This document shows, one piece after another, positions 1-7,151 of a stretch of 64,000 bases of DNA (position 1 is its first letter; each line of letters starts with the position of its first letter). This DNA is from Streptomyces sp. ISL-10 (GTDB taxonomy: Bacteria > Actinomycetota > Actinomycetes > Streptomycetales > Streptomycetaceae). The stretch is taken from positions 224,042-288,041 of the forward strand of contig NZ_JAGGOJ010000005.1 in NCBI RefSeq assembly GCF_018614575.1, given 5' to 3'. Made by a program: the position numbers and the translations under genes. The notes beneath the pieces were generated by a model that saw nothing but the letters and a program-made list of their open reading frames with translations, was not told the origin of the DNA and made no database searches.

Positions 1-522
1 GTACGCCTCCAGGTCGGCGCGCGGCAGGAACAGATCGCGGCCGTACGCCGTCTCCCGCACGACCACGCCGTCCGGGACCTCGGCGATCGAACCGGCCGGC
101 AGGTGCACGACGGCGAACTCGTCGGTGCGGTCGGCGACCTCGACCCGGTAGAAGAACTTCATCGACTCCAGGTAGGCGATCAGCGCCTCCTGACTGCCCG
201 GCTCGACGTGTGCCCACACCGTCTCGCCGTCGTCGACGAGGTACAGGGCGTGCTCGATGTGGCCGTGCGCGGAGAGGATCAGCGCCTCGGTGGCCTGGCC
301 CGCGGGCAGCTCGCTCACATGCTGGGTGAGCAGCAGATGCAGCCAGCTCAGCCGGTCGTCCCCGGTGACGGTGACGACGCCACGGTGCGAGAGGTCGACG
401 AGACCCTTGCCGTCGGCGAGTGCGCGCTGCTCACGGAACAGGTCGCCGTAGTGCGCGGCGACCCCTTCGTCGCGCCCTTCGGCGGGGACCGCGCCGGGCT
501 GGGACAGGAGAGGGCTCTTCAT
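1..522 (-). CDS. ygfZ: YgfZ/GcvT-like folate-binding protein, 3' part outside window
   Basis: The first 174 residues are present; the C-terminal half lies beyond base 1. The product resembles the tetrahydrofolate-binding aminomethyltransferase fold of YgfZ/Iba57, which helps repair or assemble 4Fe-4S proteins in the cytosol. Seen directly: the GcvT-type segment DLSHRGVVTVTGDDRLSWLH (about residues 43-62) and QATEALILSAHGHIEHALYL (about 76-95). The family signature with its conserved Cys (KGCYxGQE) would be downstream and cannot be checked. The ATG at 522 is the first sensible start. nur lies upstream on the same strand, separated by a strong hairpin. A true glycine-cleavage T-protein is less likely because no other gcv gene is nearby. 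Confidence 0.8.
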   Translation of the reverse strand, partial: MKSPLLSQPGAVPAEGRDEGVAAHYGDLFREQRALADGKGLVDLSHRGVVTVTGDDRLSWLHLLLTQHVSELPAGQATEALILSAHGHIEHALYLVDDGETVWAHVEPGSQEALIAYLESMKFFYRVEVADRTDEFAVVHLPAGSIAEVPDGVVVRETAYGRDLFLPRADLEAY

Positions 523-548
523 ATAAGCAAGACTACGACCCGGTAGCG

Positions 549-591
549 GGCGTCCGGCAGGACGCCTGGTCCCTGCGTCCTGCCGGACGCC
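549..591 (-). terminator. Terminator-like hairpin between nur and ygfZ-like gene
   Basis: A perfect 17-bp inverted repeat (549-565 and 575-591) with a 9-base loop lies downstream of nur on the minus strand and just upstream of the ygfZ-like start. It probably ends nur transcription. There is no long U tract, as is usual for Streptomyces terminators. Confidence 0.75.
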
Positions 592-660
592 TTTGCCCTG
601 CTCGGCCCCGTCCTGGGCCGCCCTGCGCACGGTCCTGCGCCTGGTCCCTGCGCCACCGTG

Positions 661-1119
661 TTACGGCTTGGCCTGCGCCGCGTCGTCCGCCTCGGCGTTC
701 GCCTTCGCGGTGCAGTCCTCGCACCGTCCGAAGATCGCGAAGTGCTTCATGTCCGTGTCGAAGCCGAACGTCCGGCGGAGCTTGTCGGTGAAGTCCGCGG
801 CCACCTCGACGTCCGCCTCGATCACCTGTGTGCAGTCCCGGCACACCAGATGCAGATGGTGGTGGCGATCCGCGAGGTGATAGGTGGGGGCGCCGTGGCC
901 GAGATGGGCGTGCGAGACGAGCCCCAGCTCCTCCAGCAGCTCCAGGGTCCGGTAGACCGTGGAGATGTTCACCCCGGACGCGGTCTTGCGCACCTCGCCG
1001 AGGATGTCGTCCGGGGTGGCGTGCTCAAGGGCGTCCACGGCCTCCAGGACAAGCTGGCGCTGCGGAGTCAGCCGGTAGCCGCGCTGCCGCAGATCGCTCT
1101 TCCAGTCGGTGCTCACCAC
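661..1119 (-). CDS. nur: Nickel-responsive Fur-family regulator Nur
   Basis: A Fur-family repressor that, in Streptomyces, binds DNA when loaded with nickel and controls nickel uptake and the Fe/Ni superoxide dismutase switch. The start is the GTG at 1119 (GTG GTG AGC). With this start the ligands fall at the published Nur positions as I remember them: Ni-site His33, His86, His88, His90, and M-site His70, His72, His126. The motif DRHHHLHLVCRDC is present, with structural-type cysteine pairs at 93/96 and 133/136. The N-terminal winged helix (RQRGYRLTPQRQLVLEAV) and dimer domain are complete. Length is 152 residues, normal for the family. Zur and catalase-linked FurA are the alternatives, but the exact histidine spacing favours Nur. 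Confidence 0.92.
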   Translation of the reverse strand: MVSTDWKSDLRQRGYRLTPQRQLVLEAVDALEHATPDDILGEVRKTASGVNISTVYRTLELLEELGLVSHAHLGHGAPTYHLADRHHHLHLVCRDCTQVIEADVEVAADFTDKLRRTFGFDTDMKHFAIFGRCEDCTAKANAEADDAAQAKP

Positions 1120-1160
1120 AGCCCCCAGTGTAGGCAGCGGCACGCCGGCCGGCCCCAGGC

Positions 1161-1733
1161 TTACTTGAAGAACGCGATGCCGTCGTCGGGCAGGTCGCCG
1201 AGGTCCTTGGCCCAGGACTCGACCTGCTCCGGGGTGACGACCTTCTTCAGGTGCGCCGACATGTACGGCCGCAGCGGAACCTCGGGGGTGGACTTCTCGC
1301 CCACCCACATCAGGTCGCTCTTCACATAGCCGTAGAGCCGCTTGCCTCCGCTGTACGGGCCTGAGGCGGCGGTGCGCGCGACGGCGTCCGTCACCAGGTC
1401 GATCTGCGGCTTCTGGTCGGCGAGCTCGCCGTACCAGACCTCCACGATGCCCTGGTCGCGGACCATCACGACCTCGACCTTGCGCTCCTTGTCGATGCGC
1501 CAGTAGCCGCTCTCGCTCTCCAGCGGCTTGACCTTGTTGCCCTCGGCGTCCAGAACCCAGGAGTGCGAGGCGTACTCGATGAAGTCCCGGCCGTCATGAC
1601 TGAAGGTCACGGACTGGCCGAAGTTGCACTTCTCGGCGCCGGGGAAGTCCGATACGCCCGCACCCTCCCATGTGCCGAGGAGGAAGGCGAGGGGGACGAG
1701 GTCGGGGTTGAGGTCGGAAGGGATCTCGATCAT
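1161..1733 (-). CDS. Nitrobindin-like heme-binding beta-barrel (FABP family)
   Basis: A 190-residue protein of the UPF0678/nitrobindin family, a 10-stranded beta-barrel related in fold to fatty-acid-binding proteins. Members bind ferric heme and some isomerise peroxynitrite to nitrate. Seen directly: the family motif GxWxGxG (GTWEGAG, residues 20-26) and a C-terminal His161 in YMSAHLKKV, placed like the proximal heme ligand. There is no signal peptide, so it is cytosolic. It lies 41 bases upstream of the nur start on the same strand, which suggests co-transcription. The link to metal or redox control is inferred from position only. Confidence 0.85.
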   Translation of the reverse strand: MIEIPSDLNPDLVPLAFLLGTWEGAGVSDFPGAEKCNFGQSVTFSHDGRDFIEYASHSWVLDAEGNKVKPLESESGYWRIDKERKVEVVMVRDQGIVEVWYGELADQKPQIDLVTDAVARTAASGPYSGGKRLYGYVKSDLMWVGEKSTPEVPLRPYMSAHLKKVVTPEQVESWAKDLGDLPDDGIAFFK

Positions 1734-1767
1734 GAGCAGCTCTGTCGGTCGGTGACGGTACGGGCGT

Positions 1768-1866
1768 TCAGCGCTGGCCCTGGTACAGCTTCTTCACAGC
1801 CAGACCGGTGAAGGCGAGGACGCCGACGCAGACCAGGACCAGCAGGGCTTCGAAGAAAACGATCAC
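1768..1866 (-). CDS. 32-residue single-pass membrane peptide
   Basis: A short reading frame with a GTG start at 1866 preceded by GAGGAG at 6 bases' spacing. It encodes 32 residues: a hydrophobic helix (FFEALLVLVCVGVLAFTGLA) followed by a basic tail (VKKLYQGQR), giving an expected N-out/C-in orientation. It lies between the nitrobindin-like gene and the paralogue operon on the same strand. The good ribosome site and clear membrane design support it being real. I do not recognise a function. Small proteins of this shape often partner a larger membrane protein. Confidence 0.7.
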   Translation of the reverse strand: MIVFFEALLVLVCVGVLAFTGLAVKKLYQGQR

Positions 1867-1954
1867 GGAGTGCTCCTCGAATGAGCGGTGAAGGCAGAAC
1901 GGGCCGGACCCCAGCTTAGTAGGCCCGGGCCGGGCCCGTTCTGTGAGGTCCGCG

Positions 1955-2872
1955 TCAGCCGAGGAGCTGGTTCTGCAGGATGACAGTTTGCTGGTAAGGG
2001 ACGCCGAGCACCGCCTTGTCACGGGTCTGGGTGATCAGCGCGAGCGTGTCCCCGGCGGTGATGTACGTCCAGCTGGTCTGCTCAGGCCCGTACGGCGCGA
2101 TCTCCTCATACGCCTGCACCCCGGTGAACTCCACCTCAGCGGCATCCAGGACCTTGCTGTCGATCCGTCCCACGCCCACGCCCACCTGCAAGGGCCCGCC
2201 ACCGGCTCCCGGACGCAGGCTGTCGTACACGAACCCCTGTGAGTAGGCGCCCGAGGTGAACTGCAGCAGATGGATGCGGGTCCTGGTGCCGTCCGGCATG
2301 GTCCAGGCGCGGGTGGCGATGCGCCGCAGGGCGGAGTCGGTCAGAGCCTGCCTGATGTCGGCCCGCTCGTCCTTCTCGTAGAGCTCCACGAACGCGTCCG
2401 GGTCCATCCACACCCCGTCTGCCTTCTTGTCGACCGTTGCCCCCTCGGGCGCCGGAAGCAGCAGCTGCCGCAGGTCGGCGTGGTGGATCTCGGCCTCGTT
2501 GCCCTCGGTGTAGGGCCGTGGCGAGCCGGCCGGCAGCGCCGGGAGGCTCAGCTCGGGGTACGTCCATCGTCCGTCGTGCTCGGTCGCCAGTCCGGGCACA
2601 TCGGTGCGCTCCATCGAGGTGATCGCGAGCGCGGTGCCGACGGCCACGCCGCCGCAGACGGCTGCCGCAGCGGTCCAGCGCAGGGCGGCCCGCAGAGCCC
2701 GGCTGTGCGGCCGCGGCCCCGCCGCCTCCGGTGCCGGCCCGTCCGCCGGTACCGGAGGGAGAGCCGGGGCCGGCTCTGTTCCGGGCCCCGGGGCAGGGGC
2801 CGGTGCAGCGTCCGGAGCCGTGTCCGGAGCCGTGTCCGGAGTGCGGGCCGGAGCGTCGGTCTGCTCGGTCAT
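1955..2872 (-). CDS. Membrane-anchored LLLP-motif protein, paralogue 1
   Basis: 305 residues: a Pro/Ala/Glu-rich cytosolic N-terminus (1-60), one membrane helix (about 68-86, WTAAAAVCGGVAVGTALAI), then an external domain. The external domain holds the motif DLRQLLLPAPEG, shared with the next two genes (SKLLLPVPRG and RKLLLPRPSG), followed by an RRIATRAW region. I do not recognise the family. It is last in a three-gene operon; its ATG overlaps the stop of the preceding gene by 4 bases (ATGA). The three proteins are clearly homologous but diverged, which suggests old tandem duplication. An envelope role is inferred from topology only. Confidence 0.8.
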   Translation of the reverse strand: MTEQTDAPARTPDTAPDTAPDAAPAPAPGPGTEPAPALPPVPADGPAPEAAGPRPHSRALRAALRWTAAAAVCGGVAVGTALAITSMERTDVPGLATEHDGRWTYPELSLPALPAGSPRPYTEGNEAEIHHADLRQLLLPAPEGATVDKKADGVWMDPDAFVELYEKDERADIRQALTDSALRRIATRAWTMPDGTRTRIHLLQFTSGAYSQGFVYDSLRPGAGGGPLQVGVGVGRIDSKVLDAAEVEFTGVQAYEEIAPYGPEQTSWTYITAGDTLALITQTRDKAVLGVPYQQTVILQNQLLG

Positions 2873-3741
2873 ATGTACTCCCCCGGGGATTCGATGTGGT
2901 CCAGCTGATCCTTGACCAGGTCGGCGACCGCGGCCTTGTCGAAGGGCCTCGCGCCCACGGCGGAGACGTTCACCAGCAGCTCGGAGTCGTAGGCCGAGCA
3001 GAACATGCCGTCCAGGTTCTCCTCCTTGTCGCTTTCCCGGTCCTCGTCCGGTGCCTTGGGCATCAGGAAGCAGGAGGACTTCTTGTGGTCCTTGATCTTC
3101 GGCCCCATGGGGAACTCCAGGAACTCGAAGACCTCCGCGCTCAGGTCGTGCATGTCGGCGAGCCGCCGCTTGTTCTTCATCCGGACGACCCGCACCTCCA
3201 CCACGAGATCGTTGTCCTCGGAGGCGAAGGAGCGCACGGCGATGCCCTGGATGCCCAGCTTGTCTATGCTCTTGCGGTAGTCGCGGCCCTTCTTGCCGGA
3301 GAGCCCGCGCCCCTGCGCCTCCTCCTTCAGCAGCGCGACCGCCTCGTGCTCACCGAGCTCGCCGTCGTTCCCGTACGACTGGATGTCCGGGCCGAGCCGG
3401 AAGCCCCGGGGCACCGGCAGCAGCAGTTTGCTGAGCGGTGTCGAGGCCCTGCCACGCGCGGCGCCGAGCGCCGGATCCTCGCCGGCCGCGTCGGGGTCCG
3501 GGGCCTCCCAGGCGACGGTGGGGGCGCTGCGGTCGGCCCCGGCGACGGTGATCCCCGTGTAGGTGATTCCTCCGCCGATGAGGCCCAGGATGAGTACGGA
3601 TGGCAGGACGACGGTCAGCAGCCGACGGCGCCTCCCGGGGCCGACCGGCTTCGGTTCGGCTTGCGGAACGGTCGCGGCGAACACGTCCGCCCCGGCGTGC
3701 GGGCCGTCGGGGCCGCTGACGGTGGTGGTGTTCTCGTTCAC
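2869..3741 (-). CDS. Membrane-anchored LLLP-motif protein, paralogue 2
   Basis: 290 residues with the GTG start at 3741, overlapping the upstream stop by 4 bases (GTGA). A 35-residue cytosolic segment ends in a basic patch (PGRRRRLL), then a membrane helix (VVLPSVLILGLIGGGITYTG) and an external domain with TPLSKLLLPVPRGFRLGPD. This copy has two external cysteines (SSCFLMP and GMFCSAY) that the other two lack at those places; they could form a disulfide. A highly charged stretch (PDEDRESDKEENLD) lies between them. No catalytic motif is visible. The middle position and double translational coupling argue that all three products are made in similar amounts. Confidence 0.8.
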   Translation of the reverse strand: MNENTTTVSGPDGPHAGADVFAATVPQAEPKPVGPGRRRRLLTVVLPSVLILGLIGGGITYTGITVAGADRSAPTVAWEAPDPDAAGEDPALGAARGRASTPLSKLLLPVPRGFRLGPDIQSYGNDGELGEHEAVALLKEEAQGRGLSGKKGRDYRKSIDKLGIQGIAVRSFASEDNDLVVEVRVVRMKNKRRLADMHDLSAEVFEFLEFPMGPKIKDHKKSSCFLMPKAPDEDRESDKEENLDGMFCSAYDSELLVNVSAVGARPFDKAAVADLVKDQLDHIESPGEYI

Positions 3742-4649
3742 AGGCGCTCCAGCTGCCGCTCGGCCAGCGAACGGATGTCCTTCTTGCTGATCTTCTTCGC
3801 GTCCCAGATGCTGACCTCGGCCATCACGTCGCCGCGGTAGAAGACGGCTCTGGCCTCGTAGAAGTCCAGATACCCGGGTTCCCTTTCGACCGGGAACAGG
3901 TAGTAGCGGCCATTGCCGCTGCCCGGCAGGACGTCGCCGTCGTCGTCCGCGTAGTCGGGGTCGGAGAGCCACTCCTGCGCGTCCTCGGTGTGGACCGCGG
4001 CGCCGATGGTGCCGCTGGAGCGGAACTGCACGAGTTGGATATGGACCTGCCGATGCTCGCCGGATTCCCAGGACGTGATGGCGACCCGACGGATCCGGTT
4101 CTCCAGCATGAACTCCAGTGCACGGCCCTCCTGCTTGAACTCGCTCGCGTAACCGGCTGTGTCGAGCCAGCCCTCGTCGTCGAGGAACTCGGCCTTCCGC
4201 GCCCCCGAAGGCCTCGGCAGAAGCAACTTGCGCAGATCCCCGTCCGCCTCGGCCCGCAGGTCCACGACGGCGGCCGCCCGTGCCGGGGATTCACCCGCCG
4301 GCAGCGGCTTCGCCGGGTAGGCGAGATCGGGCTGGTTGAGCGCCGGCAGCGGTGTCGGTTCGCAGTCGGCCTGGACGCCGTAGCCGACGGCCGTGCCTGC
4401 GACGAGCCCGAGCACGGCGGCTGCCGCGATCAAGCCGACCGTGCGGCCGGCCCGCCCACGCGACGGTGGCCGCTCTTGGACCGGGCCGGGCGCCGCGGCT
4501 GCCGTCTCCGGGCCGGGCAGCGCAGCGGCTGCCGTCTCCGGGCCTGCGGCACCGGCGGCGGCCCCTTCCGGGCATGCCGACGCGGCGGCCTGCTGATCGG
4601 CGCCGGCCGCGGTTTCCGTGGATTCCAAAAGAGTCCCCCCACGAGACAT
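3738..4649 (-). CDS. Membrane-anchored LLLP-motif protein, paralogue 3
   Basis: The first gene of the three-gene operon, 303 residues: an Ala/Pro-rich cytosolic N-terminus with a PETAAAA-type repeat, a membrane helix (about 70-88), and an external domain with DLRKLLLPRPSGARKAEF and a conserved RRVAITSWESG segment that matches RRIATRAW in paralogue 1. The ATG at 4649 has no obvious ribosome site. A TTG eight codons downstream (4628) follows a GGGGGG run at 6 bases and may be the true start. Divergent from the DsrE-like gene with an 84-base gap. Function unknown. Confidence 0.78.
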   Translation of the reverse strand: MSRGGTLLESTETAAGADQQAAASACPEGAAAGAAGPETAAAALPGPETAAAAPGPVQERPPSRGRAGRTVGLIAAAAVLGLVAGTAVGYGVQADCEPTPLPALNQPDLAYPAKPLPAGESPARAAAVVDLRAEADGDLRKLLLPRPSGARKAEFLDDEGWLDTAGYASEFKQEGRALEFMLENRIRRVAITSWESGEHRQVHIQLVQFRSSGTIGAAVHTEDAQEWLSDPDYADDDGDVLPGSGNGRYYLFPVEREPGYLDFYEARAVFYRGDVMAEVSIWDAKKISKKDIRSLAERQLERL

Positions 4650-4733
4650 GAAGCACGGATTCCGTTACCCGCGCACGTACCTGACACGTGAGTGACGCAT
4701 GACGTTGCCCGCTGCCGCATTACAGTTCGGCAC

Positions 4734-5096
4734 ATGGCGAAGAAGCTCGTGATCAAGGTGACCGCAGGTGCCGACGCACCCGAACGCTGCTCCCAGGCCT
4801 TCACCGTGGCGGCCGTCGCCGTCGCCAGCGGGGTGGACGTCTCGCTCTGGCTGACCGGGGAGTCCTCGTGGTTCGCGCTGCCCGGGCGCGCGGCGGAGTT
4901 CGAGCTGCCGCATGCCGCGCCGCTTCCCGACCTGCTCGAGTCGATCCTCGCGGGCGGGCGCATCACCTTGTGCACGCAGTGCGCGGCCCGGCGCGAGATC
5001 ACGGAGAAGGACGTCCTGGAGGGCGTACGGATCGCGGGCGCGCAGGTGTTCGTCAGCGAGAGCGTGCAGGACGACGTGCAGGCGCTGGTCTACTGA
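4734..5096 (+). CDS. DsrE/DsrF-like family protein
   Basis: 120 residues resembling the small DsrE/DsrF/PA2740-type fold (NVxxD of peroxiredoxin-like sulfur-relay proteins). Seen: an N-terminal strand KLVIKVTAGAD, a central hydrophobic helix with GVDVSLWL, and a CTQCAARREI segment (about residues 81-90) with two cysteines separated by two residues, a plausible sulfur-carrying or redox site. The ATG at 4734 was chosen over one 14 codons upstream because homologues begin near MAKKL. Its last 7 bases overlap the convergent DUF3099 gene. Proximity to the sulfurtransferase operon fits a sulfur-relay role, but that is inference. Confidence 0.75.
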   Translation: MAKKLVIKVTAGADAPERCSQAFTVAAVAVASGVDVSLWLTGESSWFALPGRAAEFELPHAAPLPDLLESILAGGRITLCTQCAARREITEKDVLEGVRIAGAQVFVSESVQDDVQALVY

Positions 5097-5353
5097 GGCG
5101 GCCTGCGCTTGCCGTCCAGTTCGTCCCACCACTCGTCCGACTTCGGGTCCCCGGACGGGTCGTCCCACCAGCGGTCGTCCGGGCCCCGCCGGTTGGCGAC
5201 CATCGCCGCGATCGGTGGGATGACCATGGCGACGAGGCACATGCCGACGGCCACGGGCACCGACCACAGCCGCACGACGGCCCAGGCGGAGACGAACAGG
5301 ACGAGGCATCCACCCATCATCAACAGATAGTTGCGACGCCGTCGCGTGTACAT
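5090..5353 (-). CDS. DUF3099 small membrane protein
   Basis: 87 residues beginning MYTRRRRNYLLMMGGC, with two membrane helices (about 8-27 and 31-52) in a helical hairpin and a hydrophilic C-terminus rich in Trp and Asp (RWWDDPSGDPKSDEWWDELD). This is the DUF3099 pattern of actinobacterial membrane proteins; no activity is known. A TTG at 5404 would extend it by 17 residues, but that extension lies in the sequence forming the upstream hairpin, so the ATG at 5353 is preferred. The gene ends inside the DsrE-like gene (7-base tail overlap). Confidence 0.8.
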   Translation of the reverse strand: MYTRRRRNYLLMMGGCLVLFVSAWAVVRLWSVPVAVGMCLVAMVIPPIAAMVANRRGPDDRWWDDPSGDPKSDEWWDELDGKRRPPQ

Positions 5354-5368
5354 GTCTTCAGCGTACGA

Positions 5369-5428
5369 CCGAAGGGCCGCACCTCGTTCCCGGTAAGCGT
5401 CCAACCCCCAGGAGGTGCGGCCCTTCGG
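5369..5428 (-). terminator. Hairpin downstream of sseC-like gene
   Basis: A perfect 17-bp inverted repeat (5369-5385 and 5412-5428) with a 26-base loop lies just after the stop of the DUF1416 gene. It probably ends the sulfurtransferase operon before the DUF3099 gene. The long loop is unusual for an intrinsic terminator, so a processing or stability role is also possible. Confidence 0.6.
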
Positions 5429-5443
5429 CCGGTCAGTCGGCGA

Positions 5444-5731
5444 TCAGAGGGCGATCGCGACCTCGGAGAGACCGCCCGTCTGCGCGACGACCGTACGGTC
5501 CGCCGTCGCGCCGGGGACCAGGGCGCGCACGGTCCACGTGCCCTCGGCCGCGTAGAAACGGAACTGTCCCGTCGCCGAGGTCGGGACCTCGGCGGTGAAC
5601 TCGCCAGTTGAGTCCAGCAGACGCACGTAGCCGGTCACCGGCTCGCCGTCGCGGGTCACATGGCCCTGGATCGTGGTCTCGCCGGGCTTGATCGTCGAGG
5701 CGTCGGGGCCGCCGGCCTTCGCTCCACACAT
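5444..5731 (-). CDS. sseC: DUF1416 protein, SseC-like
   Basis: 95 residues beginning MCGAKAGGPDAS, with repeated beta-strand motifs (TTIQGHVTRDGEPVTGYVRL) typical of a small Ig/carboxypeptidase-regulatory-like fold. In mycobacteria the same family, SseC, is always encoded directly after the thiosulfate sulfurtransferase CysA2/CysA3; here it follows the sulfurtransferase by 39 bases. A conserved N-terminal Cys2 could carry sulfur. A role with the sulfurtransferase is inferred from this conserved pairing; the biochemical activity is not known to me. Confidence 0.85.
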   Translation of the reverse strand: MCGAKAGGPDASTIKPGETTIQGHVTRDGEPVTGYVRLLDSTGEFTAEVPTSATGQFRFYAAEGTWTVRALVPGATADRTVVAQTGGLSEVAIAL

Positions 5732-5770
5732 GTCTTTACGTCCTTATGGTCGGGGGGTCGGGGCCCGGGA

Positions 5771-6610
5771 TTACTTGTTGGCGCCGAGCTCGATCGGCAC
5801 GCCGACGAGGGAGCCGTACTCGGTCCAGGAACCGTCGTAGTTCTTGACGTTCTCGACACCGAGCAGCTCGTGCAGCACGAACCAGGTCAGCGCGGAACGC
5901 TCACCGATACGGCAGTACGCGATGGTGTCCTTCGCCAGGTCGACCTGCTCCTCGGCGTAGAGCTCGCGGAGCTCCTCGTCCGACTTGAAGGTGCCGTCGT
6001 CGTTGGCGTTCTTCGACCAGGGGATGTTGCGGGCGCTCGGCACGTGGCCGGGACGCTGCGACTGCTCCTGCGGAAGGTGCGCCGGGGCGAGCAGCTTGCC
6101 GCTGAACTCGTCGGGCGAGCGCACGTCGACCAGGTTCTGGGCGCCGATCGCGGCCACGACGTCGTCGCGGAAGGCACGGATCGAGCTGTCCTGGGGCTTG
6201 GCCTTGTACTCGGTGGCCGGGCGGGACGGAAGCTCGGCCACCAGGTCGCGGGAGTCGAGCTCCCACTTCTTGCGGCCGCCGTCGAGAAGGCGGACGTCGC
6301 TGTGGCCGTACAGCTTGAAGTACCAGAAGGCGTAGGAAGCGAACCAGTTGTTGTTGCCGCCGTAGAGGACGACGGTGGAGTCGTTCGCGATGCCCTTCGC
6401 CGACAGGAGCTTCTCGAAGCCCTCCTGGTCGATGAAGTCACGGCGGACCGGGTCCTGAAGATCCTTGGTCCAGTCGATGCGGATCGCGTTGCGGATGTGG
6501 TTCTTGTCGTACGCCGAGGTGTCCTCGTCGACCTCGACGATGACGACCTTCGGGTCGTCGATGTGGGCCTCGACCCAGTCGGCGTCTACCAGGACGTCGC
6601 TGCGGCTCAT
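5771..6610 (-). CDS. Thiosulfate sulfurtransferase (rhodanese, CysA2/SseA type)
   Basis: 279 residues with two rhodanese domains. The N-terminal domain (1-130) is inactive-type. The C-terminal domain holds the catalytic loop CRIGERS with Cys233, the site of the persulfide. It moves sulfane sulfur from thiosulfate to thiol acceptors in the cytosol. The ATG at 6610 is preceded by GGAGGAG at about 8 bases. It forms an operon with the SseC-like gene downstream and is preceded by a Cys-containing leader peptide, which suggests control by cysteine supply. 3-mercaptopyruvate sulfurtransferase is the alternative; that active loop is usually CGSGVTA, unlike the loop here. Confidence 0.9.
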   Translation of the reverse strand: MSRSDVLVDADWVEAHIDDPKVVIVEVDEDTSAYDKNHIRNAIRIDWTKDLQDPVRRDFIDQEGFEKLLSAKGIANDSTVVLYGGNNNWFASYAFWYFKLYGHSDVRLLDGGRKKWELDSRDLVAELPSRPATEYKAKPQDSSIRAFRDDVVAAIGAQNLVDVRSPDEFSGKLLAPAHLPQEQSQRPGHVPSARNIPWSKNANDDGTFKSDEELRELYAEEQVDLAKDTIAYCRIGERSALTWFVLHELLGVENVKNYDGSWTEYGSLVGVPIELGANK

Positions 6611-6758
6611 GCTTCTTCTCCTCCGGGGCAGTGTGCGGCGGTGGTGCGCGAGGGGTTGTGCGCGAGAGGTGTGCGGGTACGCGGGAGGCGCGTCGATCAG
6701 CACGGGGCGGCCCCGACAGAGGTCGAAGGGCCTGAGGGATACGGGGCTGGGAACCCGC
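6611..6758 (-). promoter_or_regulatory. Possible attenuator between leader peptide and sulfurtransferase
   Basis: The 148-base untranslated gap holds three short segments that can pair in two exclusive ways. Read on the minus strand, GCCCCG at 6747-6742 can pair with CGGGGCC at 6715-6709, and the same CGGGG can instead pair with CCCCG at 6707-6703. That layout is what ribosome-controlled attenuation needs. The stems are only 5-6 bp, so this is a weak structural call. Confidence 0.35.
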
Positions 6759-6842
6759 TCAGACAGTGCGACAGAGCATGGCGGCGACGCGGCACAGGTC
6801 TACTGCCCGCCGCTTCGTGAGATCCGCCTGTCGCTGCTTCAT
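6759..6842 (-). CDS. Putative Cys-responsive leader peptide
   Basis: A 27-codon frame with the ATG at 6842 and the TGA at 6759, ending DLCRVAAMLCRTV, with cysteine codons TGC and TGT. Streptomyces sulfur-assimilation operons often start with such short peptides carrying a VDLCRV/ALCR-like motif after a basic stretch (TKRRAVDL here). Mycobacteria use Cys-rich leader frames for cysteine-responsive attenuation. Its position 148 bases before a sulfurtransferase operon on the same strand fits. Stalling at the Cys codons is inferred. Confidence 0.75.
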   Translation of the reverse strand: MKQRQADLTKRRAVDLCRVAAMLCRTV

Positions 6843-7151
6843 GGGACCGATCGTAGGGACGAGTCGGCGGCCGTGTCACCGGCGTGTCGTATGGTGAGAC
6901 GCGATCGTCCACTATGCGGGACGAGAGGCGGGCCAACAGGGCCGCCCGTCGTCCGGCCCGGGCTCGAGCGCGTGTCCCCTCCTGCCCACCGGACACAGCC
7001 GTCTCACGATGCGGCCACTGCTCTCGCCAGGCCGCCTCCCGGCCGGAGATCGCAGCCGGTCGGCGCCCACCGGCCACCACTGGCGCGGAGGCTCTCAGCC
7101 CGCCGAGAGCCCAGCCCTCGGCGCCCACCGGCCGCCCTGTCACGGGAGGAC
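6843..7151. other. Intergenic region, 309 bases, no gene
   Basis: It holds the promoter side of the leader-peptide operon, the short hairpin at 7090-7111, and a 15-base direct repeat (CGGCGCCCACCGGCC) near 7058 and 7118. The open frames here lack family resemblance and ribosome sites. Confidence 0.5.
7090..7111 (-). terminator. Short hairpin downstream of LmeA-like gene
   Basis: The arms GGCTCTC and GAGAGCC (7090-7096, 7105-7111) enclose an 8-base loop 41 bases past the stop of the LmeA-like gene. It is a modest candidate terminator. Confidence 0.45.
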
